Assembly (NCBI GenBank): GCA_004794785.1
Contig: SJOL01007345.1
Coordinates: forward strand, 307,582-371,581
DNA: 64,000 bases
From: Opisthorchis felineus
Taxonomy: Eukaryota; Platyhelminthes; Trematoda; Opisthorchiida; Opisthorchiidae
Direction of reading: 5' to 3'
Shown piece after piece: positions 50,801 to 59,900 of the stretch. Each line of letters starts with the position of its first letter. Position 1 is the first letter of the stretch. The notes under the pieces were generated by a model, which worked only from the letters and a program-made list of their open reading frames with translations, searched no databases and was not told the origin of the DNA. The position numbers and the translations under genes were made by a program.

Positions 50801-53800
50801 GTTTGGGAGGGCCTGAAGGGAAGCGAACTGTCAGGCGTGCACGCACCATGGCGTGGTCGGAATCAAGTGGTGTGCCCCAGAAGGAACGGCAGTTTTGAAT
50901 TGTGGCTCCACCGGTGGCTGATGGCCACGTGGTCCAACTGGGTCCACGGTTGATTTGCAGTTGGTGGTCGCCAGGTTACGTGATGTGAACGTTCTTGTTG
51001 AAAGTTCGTACTTGCCAGAAACAGTTCACGGTCAACACACAACTGAAGGAGTCGCTCTCCGTTTTCTGTGCGGCGAGCATCGACTGCGAATCTACCGCCC
51101 AAATGTGATTTCAAGGAGCTAAGGCAACCTACTTGAGCATTCATATCGCCTGCAAGGATCACAATGTCAGTGCTTTTTGCTTGGCGAATAAGCTCGGATA
51201 GCGCTCCTTCTCAGCATCAGAACTGCAGTCCGTTGGGGCATAAGCCGACACTACAAACAGGCACCGCTTTTATGCCGAGAGGCATTGAGCATGATTGAAC
51301 TGGATAACCGGACGGCGCAAAGACGACTGTTCACTGGGATCCAATCCAGCAAAGCGCGTTCAGCTCTGGGGCTGAGTGCAACTCCCATGCCATATATTCC
51401 ACGAGTCATCGCTTCTGGGTCACCGGATACACGGAAGGAGAAATGTGAAAGAGCTGAGTTCATCCTTGGCGTTCTGAGCTGCATCACCACGCTTGGGTCT
51501 TGTATACGTGTTTTGGAGACACAGCATACATCAATTTTAAGGGAATATAAGGTTTCGGCAAGCATTGCCTGTTTGCCAATTTGATATAGAGTACGGACGT
51601 TAAAAGCTCCCGCATAGAAAGCATCTCGTGGATTTAGATTGTTATTTATTTGTTTATTGTTAATGGGCAGCGAGGAGCATAAGGCCCTTCGGTCAGATAG
51701 CTGACAGTCAAATGACCCAGCGAAGTTTGTTTGTGTGGTGGGCAGGGGTTGGGGAGGGACATCGGTAGGCACGGAACTGCGCGGGTAAATGATACTTCCC
51801 GGTTGCCCAGGCCGAGGAAGGGGGGTTGGTTGAGGTGCCCCACCTTGAGCCTTTGACACAAAAGTCTGAACTACAAGGCAGTGAAAGGATGTAGGATTGT
51901 GTTCGGGGGCCCTGCCCCTAGCCTCTGACTCGATAGTCTGACCTGCTCGGCTGCAGGGGGTTGGCCTAACCCGAGGGCGCAGGGAATAAGGCATTGCTAT
52001 CTCATTCCTGATGCGGCTGCGCACAGCAGGTGCCTTTTGAGCTGCACCGGACTCTTTGGTTTTAAAAGTACTTCGACCGTATTGAATAATGCGGCCGTGG
52101 TCACGGTCAACCGTTGGGCGATCGGAGTGTGCGGTTTTTAGGGCCGACGTTTTCTAACCCGTCCTTCCTCGGGGGAAGGCAGCATCGCTGCTTCCATAAA
52201 TATGGACATGCTGGTCGCCTTGGGGAAACACCTTACTGCCTTCACACTCCTGTCGCAGAGGACGGTATGACTTTACCCCCAGACCGCCTCGTAGCACGAT
52301 TACTCGTAGTACGGGGTCTCGCTGCTCTTGATCTGACTGCTCCCCTTTGGCCTTCCTGGCATGGTTGCACCTTGTGGAACGACGTTCCAGCCACTGTAGC
52401 CCGCGGGATCATTGCAACACTCAAGACCGACCACCACGTCAAGGTGGAAACTTTAGGTCGGGACTAGGACTAGAAGGCTTGTACCACACGATTAAAAGGT
52501 TGGTGGCTGTGTAATTTACACCAGGAAGAAACTCAGTATGCCATCAACTCAGGCGCTAGCCACCAGCCAGGTGTAAGCCTTTTAACCGTGACTAGTGTCT
52601 GTGAAAGAGCCCTATGGCTGGCTCAGACGGAGACGCTCAACCCCCACCGCCTATCCTCATCATGGAGGAATTCAATGCGTCCGGAATTAATTGGGGCCTA
52701 GCAGTGGTTGATATGAACAAGTGTTGAAAGGCTTTTGGCAGTGCTTTTGTATGGGTGCGAGACGTGGCCTCTGCGGACGGATGATGTGAGGCGTCTTCAG
52801 GTTTTCGACCACCAAAGCCTCAGATGCGTGGCTGGTTTTGGATGGCGTCAGCGTGTTAGTAACGAGGTGATTAGAAAACGGGTATTTGGTTGTCCGGCTG
52901 GTACTTCAATCGGGGAAAACATCCAGCATCACCGACTACGATGGCTCGGTCATGTGCTACGCATGCCGAAACACCGTCTACCGAGACGAGTGTTGTTCTC
53001 CGTGCCTCCTTCAGGATGGCGCAAACCGCGAGGTGGACAACGTATGACTTGGCAGAAGGGCGTGAAAGAGATCACGAAGAGTTTGGGTGTTGTTGGTGTT
53101 GTACGCCTTCCAGGATGGGGCCCCCGTGACCCCGCCTGTGCATGGCTGGAGACGTTGCAAGAAATGGCGGCTAATCGATGTCAGTGGCGTTCGTGCTGTC
53201 AGTTTCTTTCCAGATTGTCTGATTGAGCGCTTGGAGGTGTAGGCACCTCAGAACGCTTGACATAGGCCAGCACTAGGTCCCCTCCTTTACTCACTCTTTC
53301 TCTCTTCTTTTCACTCTAGGGCTTTAAATATAATTAGACGAACCTCCTGGTTGTTAGGCATTGAAACATCAGTATCATCACTGGTGTTGCTGTCTCTGAT
53401 GATGATGATGGCAGTCGCAAAAGATCACGGACCCTATCAGTATGTAGGGAGTACGCCTAGATTTCGACAGGCACTGGGCCCTCTAATCTAGACCTTGTCC
53501 TCACAAGCGTAGATCATGATATTCACCAGCCAGCATCCACCATTAGGTAACTGCGATGCGACCGTACGCTTTAGATTCCTGCTTTTCTGGAACGCTTTGA
53601 GGAAACATAGGGCTAAGCAATTTTAAAAACTGTACCTGGTTGGATAACACTAGCTGAGCTCGAATGAAAAATAGAGGATGACCGAGTTTCCGGCTTGTTA
53701 GGCAACATCTTGAAATTTGAGCTTGCTCAGTTGTGCGGAAAAGCAGACATAAACGCTGGGTGCGAATTAGTCTCCATCGGTCTTTTGGGCAACGGGCGAT

Positions 53801-55316
53801 CTATAAAGGCCGATGCGTACGCCACCAATTTGAGGTAGAAGTGTGGTATTTCGTTTTTACGGACTAAGTATCCACAAAGTGGTAAAGCGGTAGCCAAACG
53901 CCTTCATGGATACATACAATCCAAGTGTCTCCAAGGACGCGGTGGGTACACTGGAGCTAGGCGGGCACTTGTCAAGCCTGTCCAAACTGAGTACCAGGCC
54001 AGATATTAAGAAGCATTTTCCACAGTAACACCTGAAATAAATTACCAGCACGGATGATAAGAGCCCAAACTGAAAGCCTTAAAAGTTCCTACAGACAGGG
54101 AACAAGAACGACTATTTCATGGAGGGTGACGCTGTTGAGCATTTTGCATAGAGCCTGCACGTCAATCTCTAGGATGTTCTAGTTGGTGAGAGTTTCGTTT
54201 CTTTTAACTCTCAGTCATCATCATCATCGACAGCATGACATCAGTCATCGGGAGTGGGATGTTAACCTGCATACATGTATACCCTGTGGATGTCGATATG
54301 AATGGCGATAAGCAAACTGAACTTTCCTGTTTACCACTAAACACAGCTGTCTGCTTGCCGATCCATGTGAACCGGCATGACATTTTCATTGCCGTTCTTC
54401 AGCTCCCTCTTCATTCGCTCTCTTATACTGTGCTGGAGGACGTGGAAGGCTATAAGCTCTAGGCTGCATGTGACCAGTTCATGGATCGCAGCTGTCCTGG
54501 AAAAGCACGATACAAGGAGCGTAAGGCGTGCTCTGGAGCCTCTTGGCCTTTTCCCCCGTTCCACCCCTATAATTATTACATTCACCTTACTCCGCAGTCA
54601 TCCCGCCGATTACTATATTCCATCTCGATTTCCGGAACAAGCACGCATTAAACGATTTCCTCGGGGTCCAAGTCCCTACAATCCTGGAAACGTTCTCTAC
54701 CAAAGGTACGTTGGTTCAAGCTATTAGAGTTTCAGTAACCGGACAACCCTGAACTGGAATCGATCCAAGGAGGCCCATGAATACATTTTTCACCAACGAC
54801 TCCCGTAGTACTCGGTGAAGGTACGAGAGGACTTCCAAGGCACTTTCATTCAGTTTCGGGGTCTTTTATTTCGAGATACCAGTGCAATGAATACTCTTGA
54901 TGGCGCAAGAGTCGCATTTAGCTGCCAATTCGAATCACTTTTAAATGCCTATTTTTGTCATTCCCCGAGTTGGCGGACTGACCATCCAAGGTTAAGGCCT
55001 TCAAGGACGGTGAGACACCCTCAAATTCACCTGTGCTCTTCGGATGAACCAAAAACCGCTGAATAACAGGAACAAGCCCAACTTGGAAGGCTTCGGCCGA
55101 CGTCTCGCGGGGTCCTTATCAAAGCCTGGACATACACGAATGGTGGGCGAGTATATGACACATGATGGACGATGGGTAGAAACATAACGACGATTTACAG
55201 AACTCACCTGTAGAAATGTCGACAGCGTGAAAGCGTACGCAGCAACACAGGACAGAATAAGTCCAACTGACAGCGTACTATAGACATTTTTCAAATGTAC
55301 CTGAACGTGCTTGTCG
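35761..55316 (-). CDS. TMBIM6: Bax inhibitor-1 (BI-1), split gene, 5' and 3' ends missing
   Basis: BI-1 is a multi-pass ER membrane protein that restrains stress-induced death and affects ER calcium leak. Five minus-strand exons join in matching phase: 55,316-55,208; 42,708-42,573; 38,471-38,325; 36,915-36,735; 35,833-35,761. Together they are 646 bp or 215 codons without a stop. They align in order with human TMBIM6 from its H-L-K-K-V-Y region to its C-terminal D-L-F-L-D-F. Key matches are [40 protein letters not shown] and G-D-T-D-F-I-W-H. Exon 1 (about 25 residues) and the charged tail were not found. Introns are about 12.5, 4.1, 1.4 and 0.9 kb and are full of dead transposons, yet all splice sites seen are GT-AG. 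Confidence 0.93.
36617..36700 (+). mobile_element. tRNA-derived SINE, 3' half only
   Basis: GGTTTGAGAAACCCGGCAACGG is the decayed form of the SINE body string GGCTTGGGAAACCTGGCAGTAA. It ends GCAGCTGAATGACTTTT like the 40.1-kb copy. It sits in the BI-1 intron about 35 bp past the donor of the 36.7-kb exon. Confidence 0.6.
36735..36915 (-). CDS. TMBIM6: BI-1 exon, last membrane segments
   Basis: The acceptor is CTTCAG before 36,915 and the donor is ATTTG/GTAAGT after 36,735. The 181 bp encode [17 protein letters not shown] and G-D-T-D-F-I-W. This is the most conserved part of the family. Confidence 0.96.
38325..38471 (-). CDS. TMBIM6: BI-1 exon with UPF0005 signature
   Basis: The acceptor is TTGCAG before 38,471 and the donor is GGGTG/GTAAGT after 38,325. 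The 147 bp encode G-L-G-F-G-P-L-L-H, the end of the family signature, then [12 protein letters not shown] and K-R-Y-Y-L-Y-L-G. Confidence 0.95.
39309..39450 (+). mobile_element. tRNA-derived SINE, decayed
   Basis: A box A-like CTCGGTGGTCGGGGCGAG is followed by an eroded box B (GTGGCTAGAACCC) and the body (GCCTAGGTTCGTGCAACCTG). Intronic to BI-1, opposite strand. Confidence 0.7.
40139..40314 (+). mobile_element. tRNA-derived SINE, well preserved
   Basis: AGTGGTTAGAGCGAGAATTTAC is followed by an intact box B (GTGGTTCGAACCC, 40,185-40,197). The body is GTAGGCTTGGGCAACCTGAC and the end is CATAGCTGAATGATTATTTT. This is the best copy in the window for building a consensus. Confidence 0.85.
40340..40488 (+). 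mobile_element. Ty3/gypsy RT fragment
   Basis: One open frame reads [28 protein letters not shown] and R-Q-Y-P-L. This is the finger region of gypsy RTs (S-x-W-A-A-P-x-V-x-V-K-K-x-N-G ... I-C-x-D-F-x-T-G-L-N ... Q-Y-P-L). Nothing of the palm remains. It lies directly after a plus SINE and before a minus SINE, inside a BI-1 intron. Confidence 0.8.
40534..40602 (-). mobile_element. tRNA-derived SINE, 3' half
   Basis: On the minus strand it carries the SINE body and tail (TGTGCATTCTTCAGG... to CACAGTTGAAC). The tRNA-like head is lost. Confidence 0.55.
41160..42230 (-). mobile_element. RTE-type LINE fragment, reverse transcriptase
   Basis: An open frame of 314 codons (42,223-41,279) covers the linker and RT of an RTE-type ORF. 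It shows [46 protein letters not shown] and [14 protein letters not shown] register change at about 41,280 separates it from [10 protein letters not shown] at about 41,240. The Y-A-D-D block, C-terminus and 3' tail are missing, and so is the endonuclease, so both ends are cut. It lies in the 4.1-kb intron of BI-1, on the same strand. Confidence 0.88.
42573..42708 (-). CDS. TMBIM6: BI-1 exon, second and third membrane segments
   Basis: A strong pyrimidine tract and TAG acceptor precede 42,708; the donor is ACAG/GTATGT after 42,573. The 136 bp encode two hydrophobic segments joined by [11 protein letters not shown], the counterpart of the human T-P-H-S-H-E-T-E-Q-K-R loop. Confidence 0.93.
42709..44030. 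other. BI-1 intron sequence without a recognised element
   Basis: No gene motif. The last 130 bases may hold the end of a gypsy 5' LTR or leader: AATAAACGAC lies at about 43,968 and GATGCCGTTACCAGGATTTGG directly before the gag start. I could not find a matching 3' LTR, so this is inference. Confidence 0.3.
44031..44645 (+). pseudogene. Gypsy gag, broken
   Basis: ATG at 44,031 opens a frame reading M-K-I-P-W-M-Q-P-F and continuing past an in-frame TGA (44,163-44,165) into [12 protein letters not shown] coiled-coil-like stretch rich in L, A and Q ends at TGA 44,643. The frame then continues [13 protein letters not shown]. This is a CCHC nucleic-acid-binding knuckle whose first Cys codon is now the TGA and whose last Cys is Pro. 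Gag would form the particle that packages element RNA. Confidence 0.8.
44646..46050 (+). pseudogene. Gypsy protease and reverse transcriptase, broken
   Basis: The frame continues from gag without a shift. The aspartic protease motif L-I-D-T-G-A-G-V-S has its Asp codon at 44,808-44,810, and I-L-G-A-D-F-L marks its second half. RT begins with N-S-P-V-V-L-A-K-K and F-C-V-D-F-R-R. A TGA at 45,507-45,509 follows. Then come [19 protein letters not shown] and the catalytic Y-G-D-D-I at 45,705-45,719, where most gypsy RTs have [15 protein letters not shown] closes the thumb. Confidence 0.88.
46050..46940 (+). pseudogene. Gypsy RNase H and integrase zinc segment, broken
   Basis: In register two, [12 protein letters not shown] (about 46,145-46,180) marks RNase H. 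In register three, [23 protein letters not shown] and [12 protein letters not shown] complete it, ending at TAA near 46,478. A further stretch includes [12 protein letters not shown] and a Cys-rich remnant (C-V-G-C-D-C) of the integrase zinc finger. The D,D(35)E core is gone. Confidence 0.82.
47005..47230 (+). mobile_element. RTE-type LINE C-terminal remnant
   Basis: It reads L-I-Y-G-C-E-N-W near 47,016-47,036, the Y-G-C-E-T-W motif. After stops it reads [16 protein letters not shown] at about 47,165-47,215, the counterpart of [14 protein letters not shown]. It is too decayed to assign to a subfamily. Confidence 0.6.
47231..48735. other. BI-1 intron sequence, nothing recognised
   Basis: No motif or repeat border seen. 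Confidence 0.35.
49306..50745 (-). pseudogene. RTE reverse transcriptase, broken
   Basis: One frame, interrupted by TGA at 50,335-50,337 and TAG at 49,684-49,686, holds all RT blocks. They are [66 protein letters not shown] and the catalytic Y-A-D-D (49,756-49,767). The C-terminal Y-G-S-E-T-W motif follows. Beyond a stop at 49,306, [11 protein letters not shown] and G-G-Q-T-M-T-W-Q-R continue to about 48,925. Confidence 0.92.
50863..52024 (-). pseudogene. RTE AP-like endonuclease, broken
   Basis: It starts with a Pro/Gln-rich segment of about 130 residues and then [24 protein letters not shown] follows, where the usual catalytic Glu (S-E-T-R) is replaced by Lys. Then Y-G-M-G-V-A-L-S-P, and after a frameshift V-S-A-Y-A-P-T-D. 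After a second shift comes [10 protein letters not shown], and near the end Q-L-D-H-V-A-I-S. The enzyme nicks target DNA to prime reverse transcription; this copy is dead. Confidence 0.88.
52030..52660 (-). other. RTE 5' leader region
   Basis: This non-coding stretch precedes the endonuclease frame in the minus-strand LINE. It has a small hairpin (52,431-52,447; CCACC and GGTGG arms). A plus-strand open frame at 52,114-52,467 is probably a shadow. That this is a true leader, with its upper limit near 52,660, is inferred from continuity and from the start of a different RTE copy at 52,733. Confidence 0.5.
52733..53415 (+). mobile_element. RTE-type LINE, 5'-truncated 3' end
   Basis: A 163-codon frame (to TGA at 53,224) opens with V-L-L-Y-G-C-E-T-W and holds the C-terminal region intact: [31 protein letters not shown] and the end C-Q-F-L-S-R-L-S-D. 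Its 3' UTR carries GTAGGCACCTCAGAACG and ends in GATGATGATGATGG at about 53,397-53,410. It is the same subfamily as the 13.2-kb copy, not that of the minus-strand element next to it. The absence of stops suggests a fairly recent insertion. Confidence 0.9.
53450..53610 (+). mobile_element. CR1-type LINE endonuclease fragment
   Basis: It reads [10 protein letters not shown], then after one register change [12 protein letters not shown]. This matches the end of CR1-type endonucleases (x-S-x-L-D-L-V-x-T-N ... P-P-L-G-x-S-D-H-x-x-x-x-F-x-F), with the catalytic S-D-H reduced to C-D-A. It directly follows the RTE tail. Confidence 0.65.
54213..54245 (-). mobile_element. Orphan RTE 3' tail
   Basis: The string CATCATCGACAGCATGACAT is part of a 26-base exact reverse complement of the 3' terminus of the 13.2-kb RTE copy (about 13,639-13,664), including its GATGATG tail. 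Nothing of the rest of the 3' UTR follows. Confidence 0.55.
54246..55207. other. BI-1 intron sequence, nothing recognised
   Basis: Frames at 54,337-54,585 (minus) and 54,377-54,727 (plus) overlap each other and show no known motif. Confidence 0.35.
55208..55316 (-). CDS. TMBIM6: BI-1 exon (first one recognised)
   Basis: The acceptor is ...TTTTCAG before 55,316 and the donor is CAG/GTGAGTT after 55,208. The 109 bp enter in phase 2 and leave in phase 0. They encode [12 protein letters not shown] and the first membrane segment ([11 protein letters not shown]). The start codon is in an upstream exon. Confidence 0.9.
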
Positions 55317-56565
55317 CTGAAAACGATCATGGCGTAAGCACACAACTTACATGTCATTAAAAGTGAACACTGACTGCCAACTAAACTGCCTGAACCGTGG
55401 GTCACGGTTCATTTCGTATCCTAATACGCGGGACAAACACACGTCACCAGAGGGGTTGCGAAAACAGACAGCGAATCCGAAACTGAATTGGTTCAAACAA
55501 ACTCCGAGTACAGTTGAGGCCTGTTGAAGCGTATAGAGAAAAGCAATACTCACTTACATCACTGCTTTTGGTCATACATCTGAAAGCTCACATACGGGAC
55601 AGTTGTTTGGAGGAACTCAATCTCAAGGTCACCGAAGGAGACTGAGGATTTTCCGAATTGAGCACTCAGTGACCATGGTGTGCTAGCTTCAGCGGTTGTA
55701 TTAAGCTGGAAGCTTGTAGACTTTAGTTGGAAAACTTTCGGTACTGTACGCACTAGCTGACTGAGTGGCTGGAAGTAGAGTTAACAACTGTACCCCACCA
55801 CTGGTAGGAGTGATATTGCCTTCACGAACTGATACACATGATTGAGGCTCTTTTCCAGGTACCCCAGGTCAGTTTTCCCATTTTCTTTCGGCAGATTCAG
55901 TTCATTTAGAAGGTATACGCAAAAAAGGTGGAGCGTGAGCAACTGTGAGGGGGAAGCTTTTCGGGCGCCATACACCTAAGAAGTTGTCATCTAATAAAAA
56001 TGTGCCGTCTATACCTGAAAGGCCTTTTATCGCGTTCCGCCACATATTAGTGGGATCGACAGTAAGAACTCTATCGGCCAAAACTTGGTCAAGCCAGGCA
56101 TGTCAGTCCCGCAGCGGTGTGAGGAGATTTGGTCATATTCAGTAGAGTATTCATCCTCTCAGTGAGGCCGATCTCTGCTAAAAAGCCGAGAAGTGCTGTG
56201 CAGTCGTTTGGTTCTTGCTGGGAATCATCAGTAGTGCCCATCTCAAGAAATTCAGATAATCGAGCACGCAAACTTCCAGCCAGTGGTCGCACACCTAACC
56301 ACCTGGCCGAGGGTGGTTGATCAGCTGTGTGATTAGCTCCCAATCAGAAGGGATATAGCGCCCGTCATCGTTCAATAACGGAAAACCACATCACGTGGTT
56401 AAGTTTTTACCGGCTCCTCGGGTGATGACTTCTCAGAAGGAAGTTGCAAAATCCAACGAAGTTATCCTTTCTCTGAGCTGCTTTTGTTTCATAGTAATGT
56501 ATCAGTTCTCACCCGAGGTGACGTCAGTCTGGTGGGTAGGACCAATAAACCCCAGACTGGCACTA
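55317..56565. other. No gene recognised; BI-1 intron 1 expected here
   Basis: The BI-1 first exon should lie upstream of 55,316 on the minus strand, but it was not found. A minus-strand stretch at 55,975-55,559 is largely open (two frames of 64 codons in one register, a few codons apart) and ends near a GTAAGTGAG donor-like site; I do not recognise it. Part of 56,080-56,350 resembles 19,330-19,550 (shared AAAAAGCCGAGAAG and CAGTGTGATTAGCTC), suggesting another dispersed repeat. Confidence 0.3.
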
Positions 56566-56569
56566 TGGT

Positions 56570-56890
56570 CGACAGATTTGAGGTCGGCAACCGCCTTTTC
56601 CGCAGATCGTTGAACACTCTCAATGGGAGTTAATTCCTTCTTGTGACTGGAGCAGACAAATTCGTTGGCGCATTCAAGAAGCGATCTGACGAAGTTTCCG
56701 TATAATATCTAGAGGTCCATGCGAGCAATACGAGGGGATTTTCACCGGATCATCCGGAAAATAACACATGCCTTTTGAACCGATATTTCCTGGTGGAATG
56801 AGAAGGATATGCTTGAACGGAACCAGATATTTAACTCCTTTTCTCTATCTAGCATAGCAACAACCTGTCCATTCGCAACAAACGACAAAT
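56570..56890 (-). mobile_element. CR1-type LINE C-terminal remnant
   Basis: The minus strand reads L-Y-G-N-F-V-R-S-L-L-E-C-A-N-E and I-E-S-V-Q-R-S-A-E-K-A-V-A. This is the decayed form of the C-terminal block of CR1-type RTs (L-Y-G-A-Y-V-R-P-x-L-E-Y ... I-E-R-V-Q-R-x-A-T-K). It lines up base by base with the copy at 63.7 kb, for example GTCCATGCGAG and GATCTGACGAAG versus GTCTGACGAAG. Confidence 0.75.
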
Positions 56891-56999
56891 TTGTTTACCG
56901 CTTTCCGTCAGAACATTTTGGACACACTTTCACCCGTTCGGGAGGAGGCACCATCCTGGTGCCTGCTGCTTTCCAGACTCGCTATCCACCTGAACTGCA

Positions 57000-59900
57000 C
57001 TGACTTCATAACCTCAAGACGTCTGACCATCCACAGAGGGTAGATATAACCTTGAAAATGCATTTGATTGGGTATGATATAAGTAAATGCAGCTTAACTT
57101 CTTAAGTAACAAACTTGGACAGGTGTTTGAAGTCTCAGGCACTGAAGGCGAATTTGAGTGGCTAAGTAATGGCTAGCGTATGACTTTTCCGGCGGGGGAA
57201 CTTCTGGCGAAGCAGCACTGACAAAAGTGTATGGTATAGGGCGGTGTAATGGTTAGAATAATCGGTCCCAAGGGCTGACAGATTAGGAAGGTTTCCGCCG
57301 CTAAAATCTAGACTAAGGGCAATTTTTCTCAACAGAGAGGGCCAGGTGAGGTCATAGGGTATCCTACCTGAGTATACGTTCAGCATGAACACAGAAGCGC
57401 CAACGAAGACCTTAGGGTATGCCAGATTTACTTTGTGAACACAGCACTAAGGCTATGGGTGGTTGCTATGACGACATAAACGGGCTAGGAATATGCCGAA
57501 TGAAGGGGCGTGCACACTACACGGTAGGTTATAGAGGGAAGATCAGCAGGTTTTAGCTAGGGAAGAGGTCAGGGGCCAGTGTTAAGAAGTGTTTTTTCCG
57601 AAACAGCAGGCGTCCAGCTGCAAAGGTTTTAGGTGGAAATTGTTACTCTATGTGTCATTCGAAAGCGACGGTCAGATAAGTAAGACTGAAGATGACTCGA
57701 TTATGTAAACCCAAGTTAATACATTTAGCGAAAAAGATACTCAGATGAGGTATGTGATTTAATCTTAATCCAAACAGACTGAGGTATTCGCGGTGGAAAG
57801 TCCTAGACGGAAGAAGTGTGGGTGGAGATCCGTGCGGCTGAGAAGCACAGCTGACGGCTGGACCTGTTGTAGGAAGGAGTTGGAAATCCTTACTCCCAAA
57901 ACAAGGCGAGTAACCATTTTTTGTTTTGAAGGAAACCAACAACAAGAAATATCCGAGTGCCTTCCTAGGTAAGACAAAGTAGTAGGCATAGTTTTGCTAC
58001 GGAGAACAAAGCGGAACAATCGATCCAAGTCAAAATTGACATCGGGTTGCAACGTGAAATTGTTGACTGTCGCGATAAGCTTTGTCAGCCAGTGCTTCGG
58101 GTAAAACGGGTTAGCAAATATCTGTTCCAGAGCTGATTCGAAGTTATAGACGTTCATAGAACGTGCTGGTTCTTCATGGGGTCTCTTCCAGTAATAGATT
58201 TTAATCGACGAAAAGAAACTAGACCAGGACCGTACATTTCTTCCGGAGGACGTTAAGTTCATTGTCAGCAGAAGTGCGCAGAAACCACCCTGGAATTTAT
58301 GCGTGCAGCAGCCAGGAGGAGGGCTGCATTTGCCAAGCAAATCCTTAAACTGTGGTGGCCGCTTTGTGGAGGCAATGAGTCGGAAGGACCACAGTTGCCC
58401 TTCATCTTATCACCCCTTAGCCAGGCTTCCGCACACGATCACAGTGTTAACAGAGGGCGATGAAAAATGTTGTAGGATGTTAGGGGGCTGTATAAATCAA
58501 TTGGGGTTAGCAGCATGTGGTGCGCCACCCGTGCAGCCTTAGCGGAATGGTGGGGGCGTGTGGGTGGTGGTGAACCATCAGCAAAGATCCAGACACTCAG
58601 CCTTGTGTGGGTTTGCCTGTTTCAGCTGGAAAAGCAAACGGATTGGGACGTGGGCTGTTGGGTGCCTTGTATACGACTTCGTCCCTGTTGCTCGAAAAGC
58701 AGTTCTGGGTTGGCTAGGCGAGCAGGTATCGATGGTTCTCTGTTAGATATCCGGGTGATTACTCTAATCTATTTTTCCAAGAATGCGTCATATCCTATAT
58801 TCGGGTCATCATACCCGGCAATTCATGTCCGACTACTTATTTCAGCGGTTTTCGTTCGACGGAAATGTGTTTAAGTGGAAGAGTCGCTAGGGTAAGCAGA
58901 GGCCAACCCTTATCCGGCATAAGTACGTTTTTTATGGGTGGAATGACCAGGAGGAACAATTATCGTCAAAATGAGTCCTCCTGGTACATGGATGCTCGAA
59001 AAAGTAACAACAATTCGCCGTTATTTTTAAAATATGTATGAACTAACGCCAGTTCGTAAATATTTGCCGCGCATTCCAACCGTAAAATCTTTCGTCTACC
59101 TCCGGGATCCAGCAGGTTGGTGGCAGAAATATGGGGAAAAGTTTTCTAGAAATTGATGGCTGCGCGGTTTTTGCTCCTGCAACTTAGAACTTAGAACTAC
59201 CTCAGGAGGTGTTGACCGGCTCTGTAATGCAGGCTTCTGATAGTTTGATTTTCACCGTGGCAAACGGAATGACTTTAGTTCTGACTAGGCTAAGATGACT
59301 AAGTCCGAGCACTTTCTGCTGGTGAAATCGATGGAATCGTGCCACAGCCACATATACCTCAAACAAATCGAATCGCGTTATACTGACTTATTCATTGTCA
59401 GTGAATCACGCGCAACAAATGACATTGAGGATCCCCTTTTAAAACAAGCCAATTATGTCAAGTGTGTACGTGCAAGCTGGTTGCGCAAGACGTGGCTGCC
59501 TAGCGCGCAGCTATGTACTCTCTTGTGAAATGCGATTAGTCGACCCTTAAATCCTAAATGTTTTACATATCCGAGGAGACGGTGGACGAACATCACAGCG
59601 TAACATCCTTTATGGTAGATAAACCTGCTGAGTAGTACAATCTTCCATGGTTCTGACCATCTTGCCGTTATAATGTGTTGCTTCCACATACGTGTAGCTA
59701 TTGAGAATCATGTCGGTACCGCAAACCAACTCCACATTTGATCTGTGGTTGTTCTCCAACAACAAGCAGCGCACATCTCATTATATGGTTCGTTTGGACG
59801 GTGTTACAAAATAATGGTGCTTATTACGATCCTAATGGCCGACAAATTCCGTCACAATTTGCATACATTGCAACACCAGTGCAACGATTTGTCTATGATC

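Larger units (their letters stand above)
48740..52660 (-). mobile_element. RTE-type LINE, nearly full length, inactive
   Basis: On the minus strand I can follow a 5' leader (about 52,660-52,030), a Pro-rich N-terminus and AP-like endonuclease (to about 50,870), RT (50,745-49,684), the C-terminal region (49,677 to about 48,925) and a short 3' UTR ending near GATGGTGAT at about 48,740. At least two frameshifts near 51,260 and 51,210 and several stops (50,335 TGA; 49,684 TAG; 49,306) disable it. It is in the same orientation as BI-1, in its longest intron. It is the longest LINE copy here and the best template for this subfamily. Confidence 0.9.

Noticed and set aside
52114..52467. 117-codon plus frame upstream of the plus-strand RTE
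   Set aside because: It lies opposite the leader of the minus-strand RTE and shows no motif; more likely non-coding.
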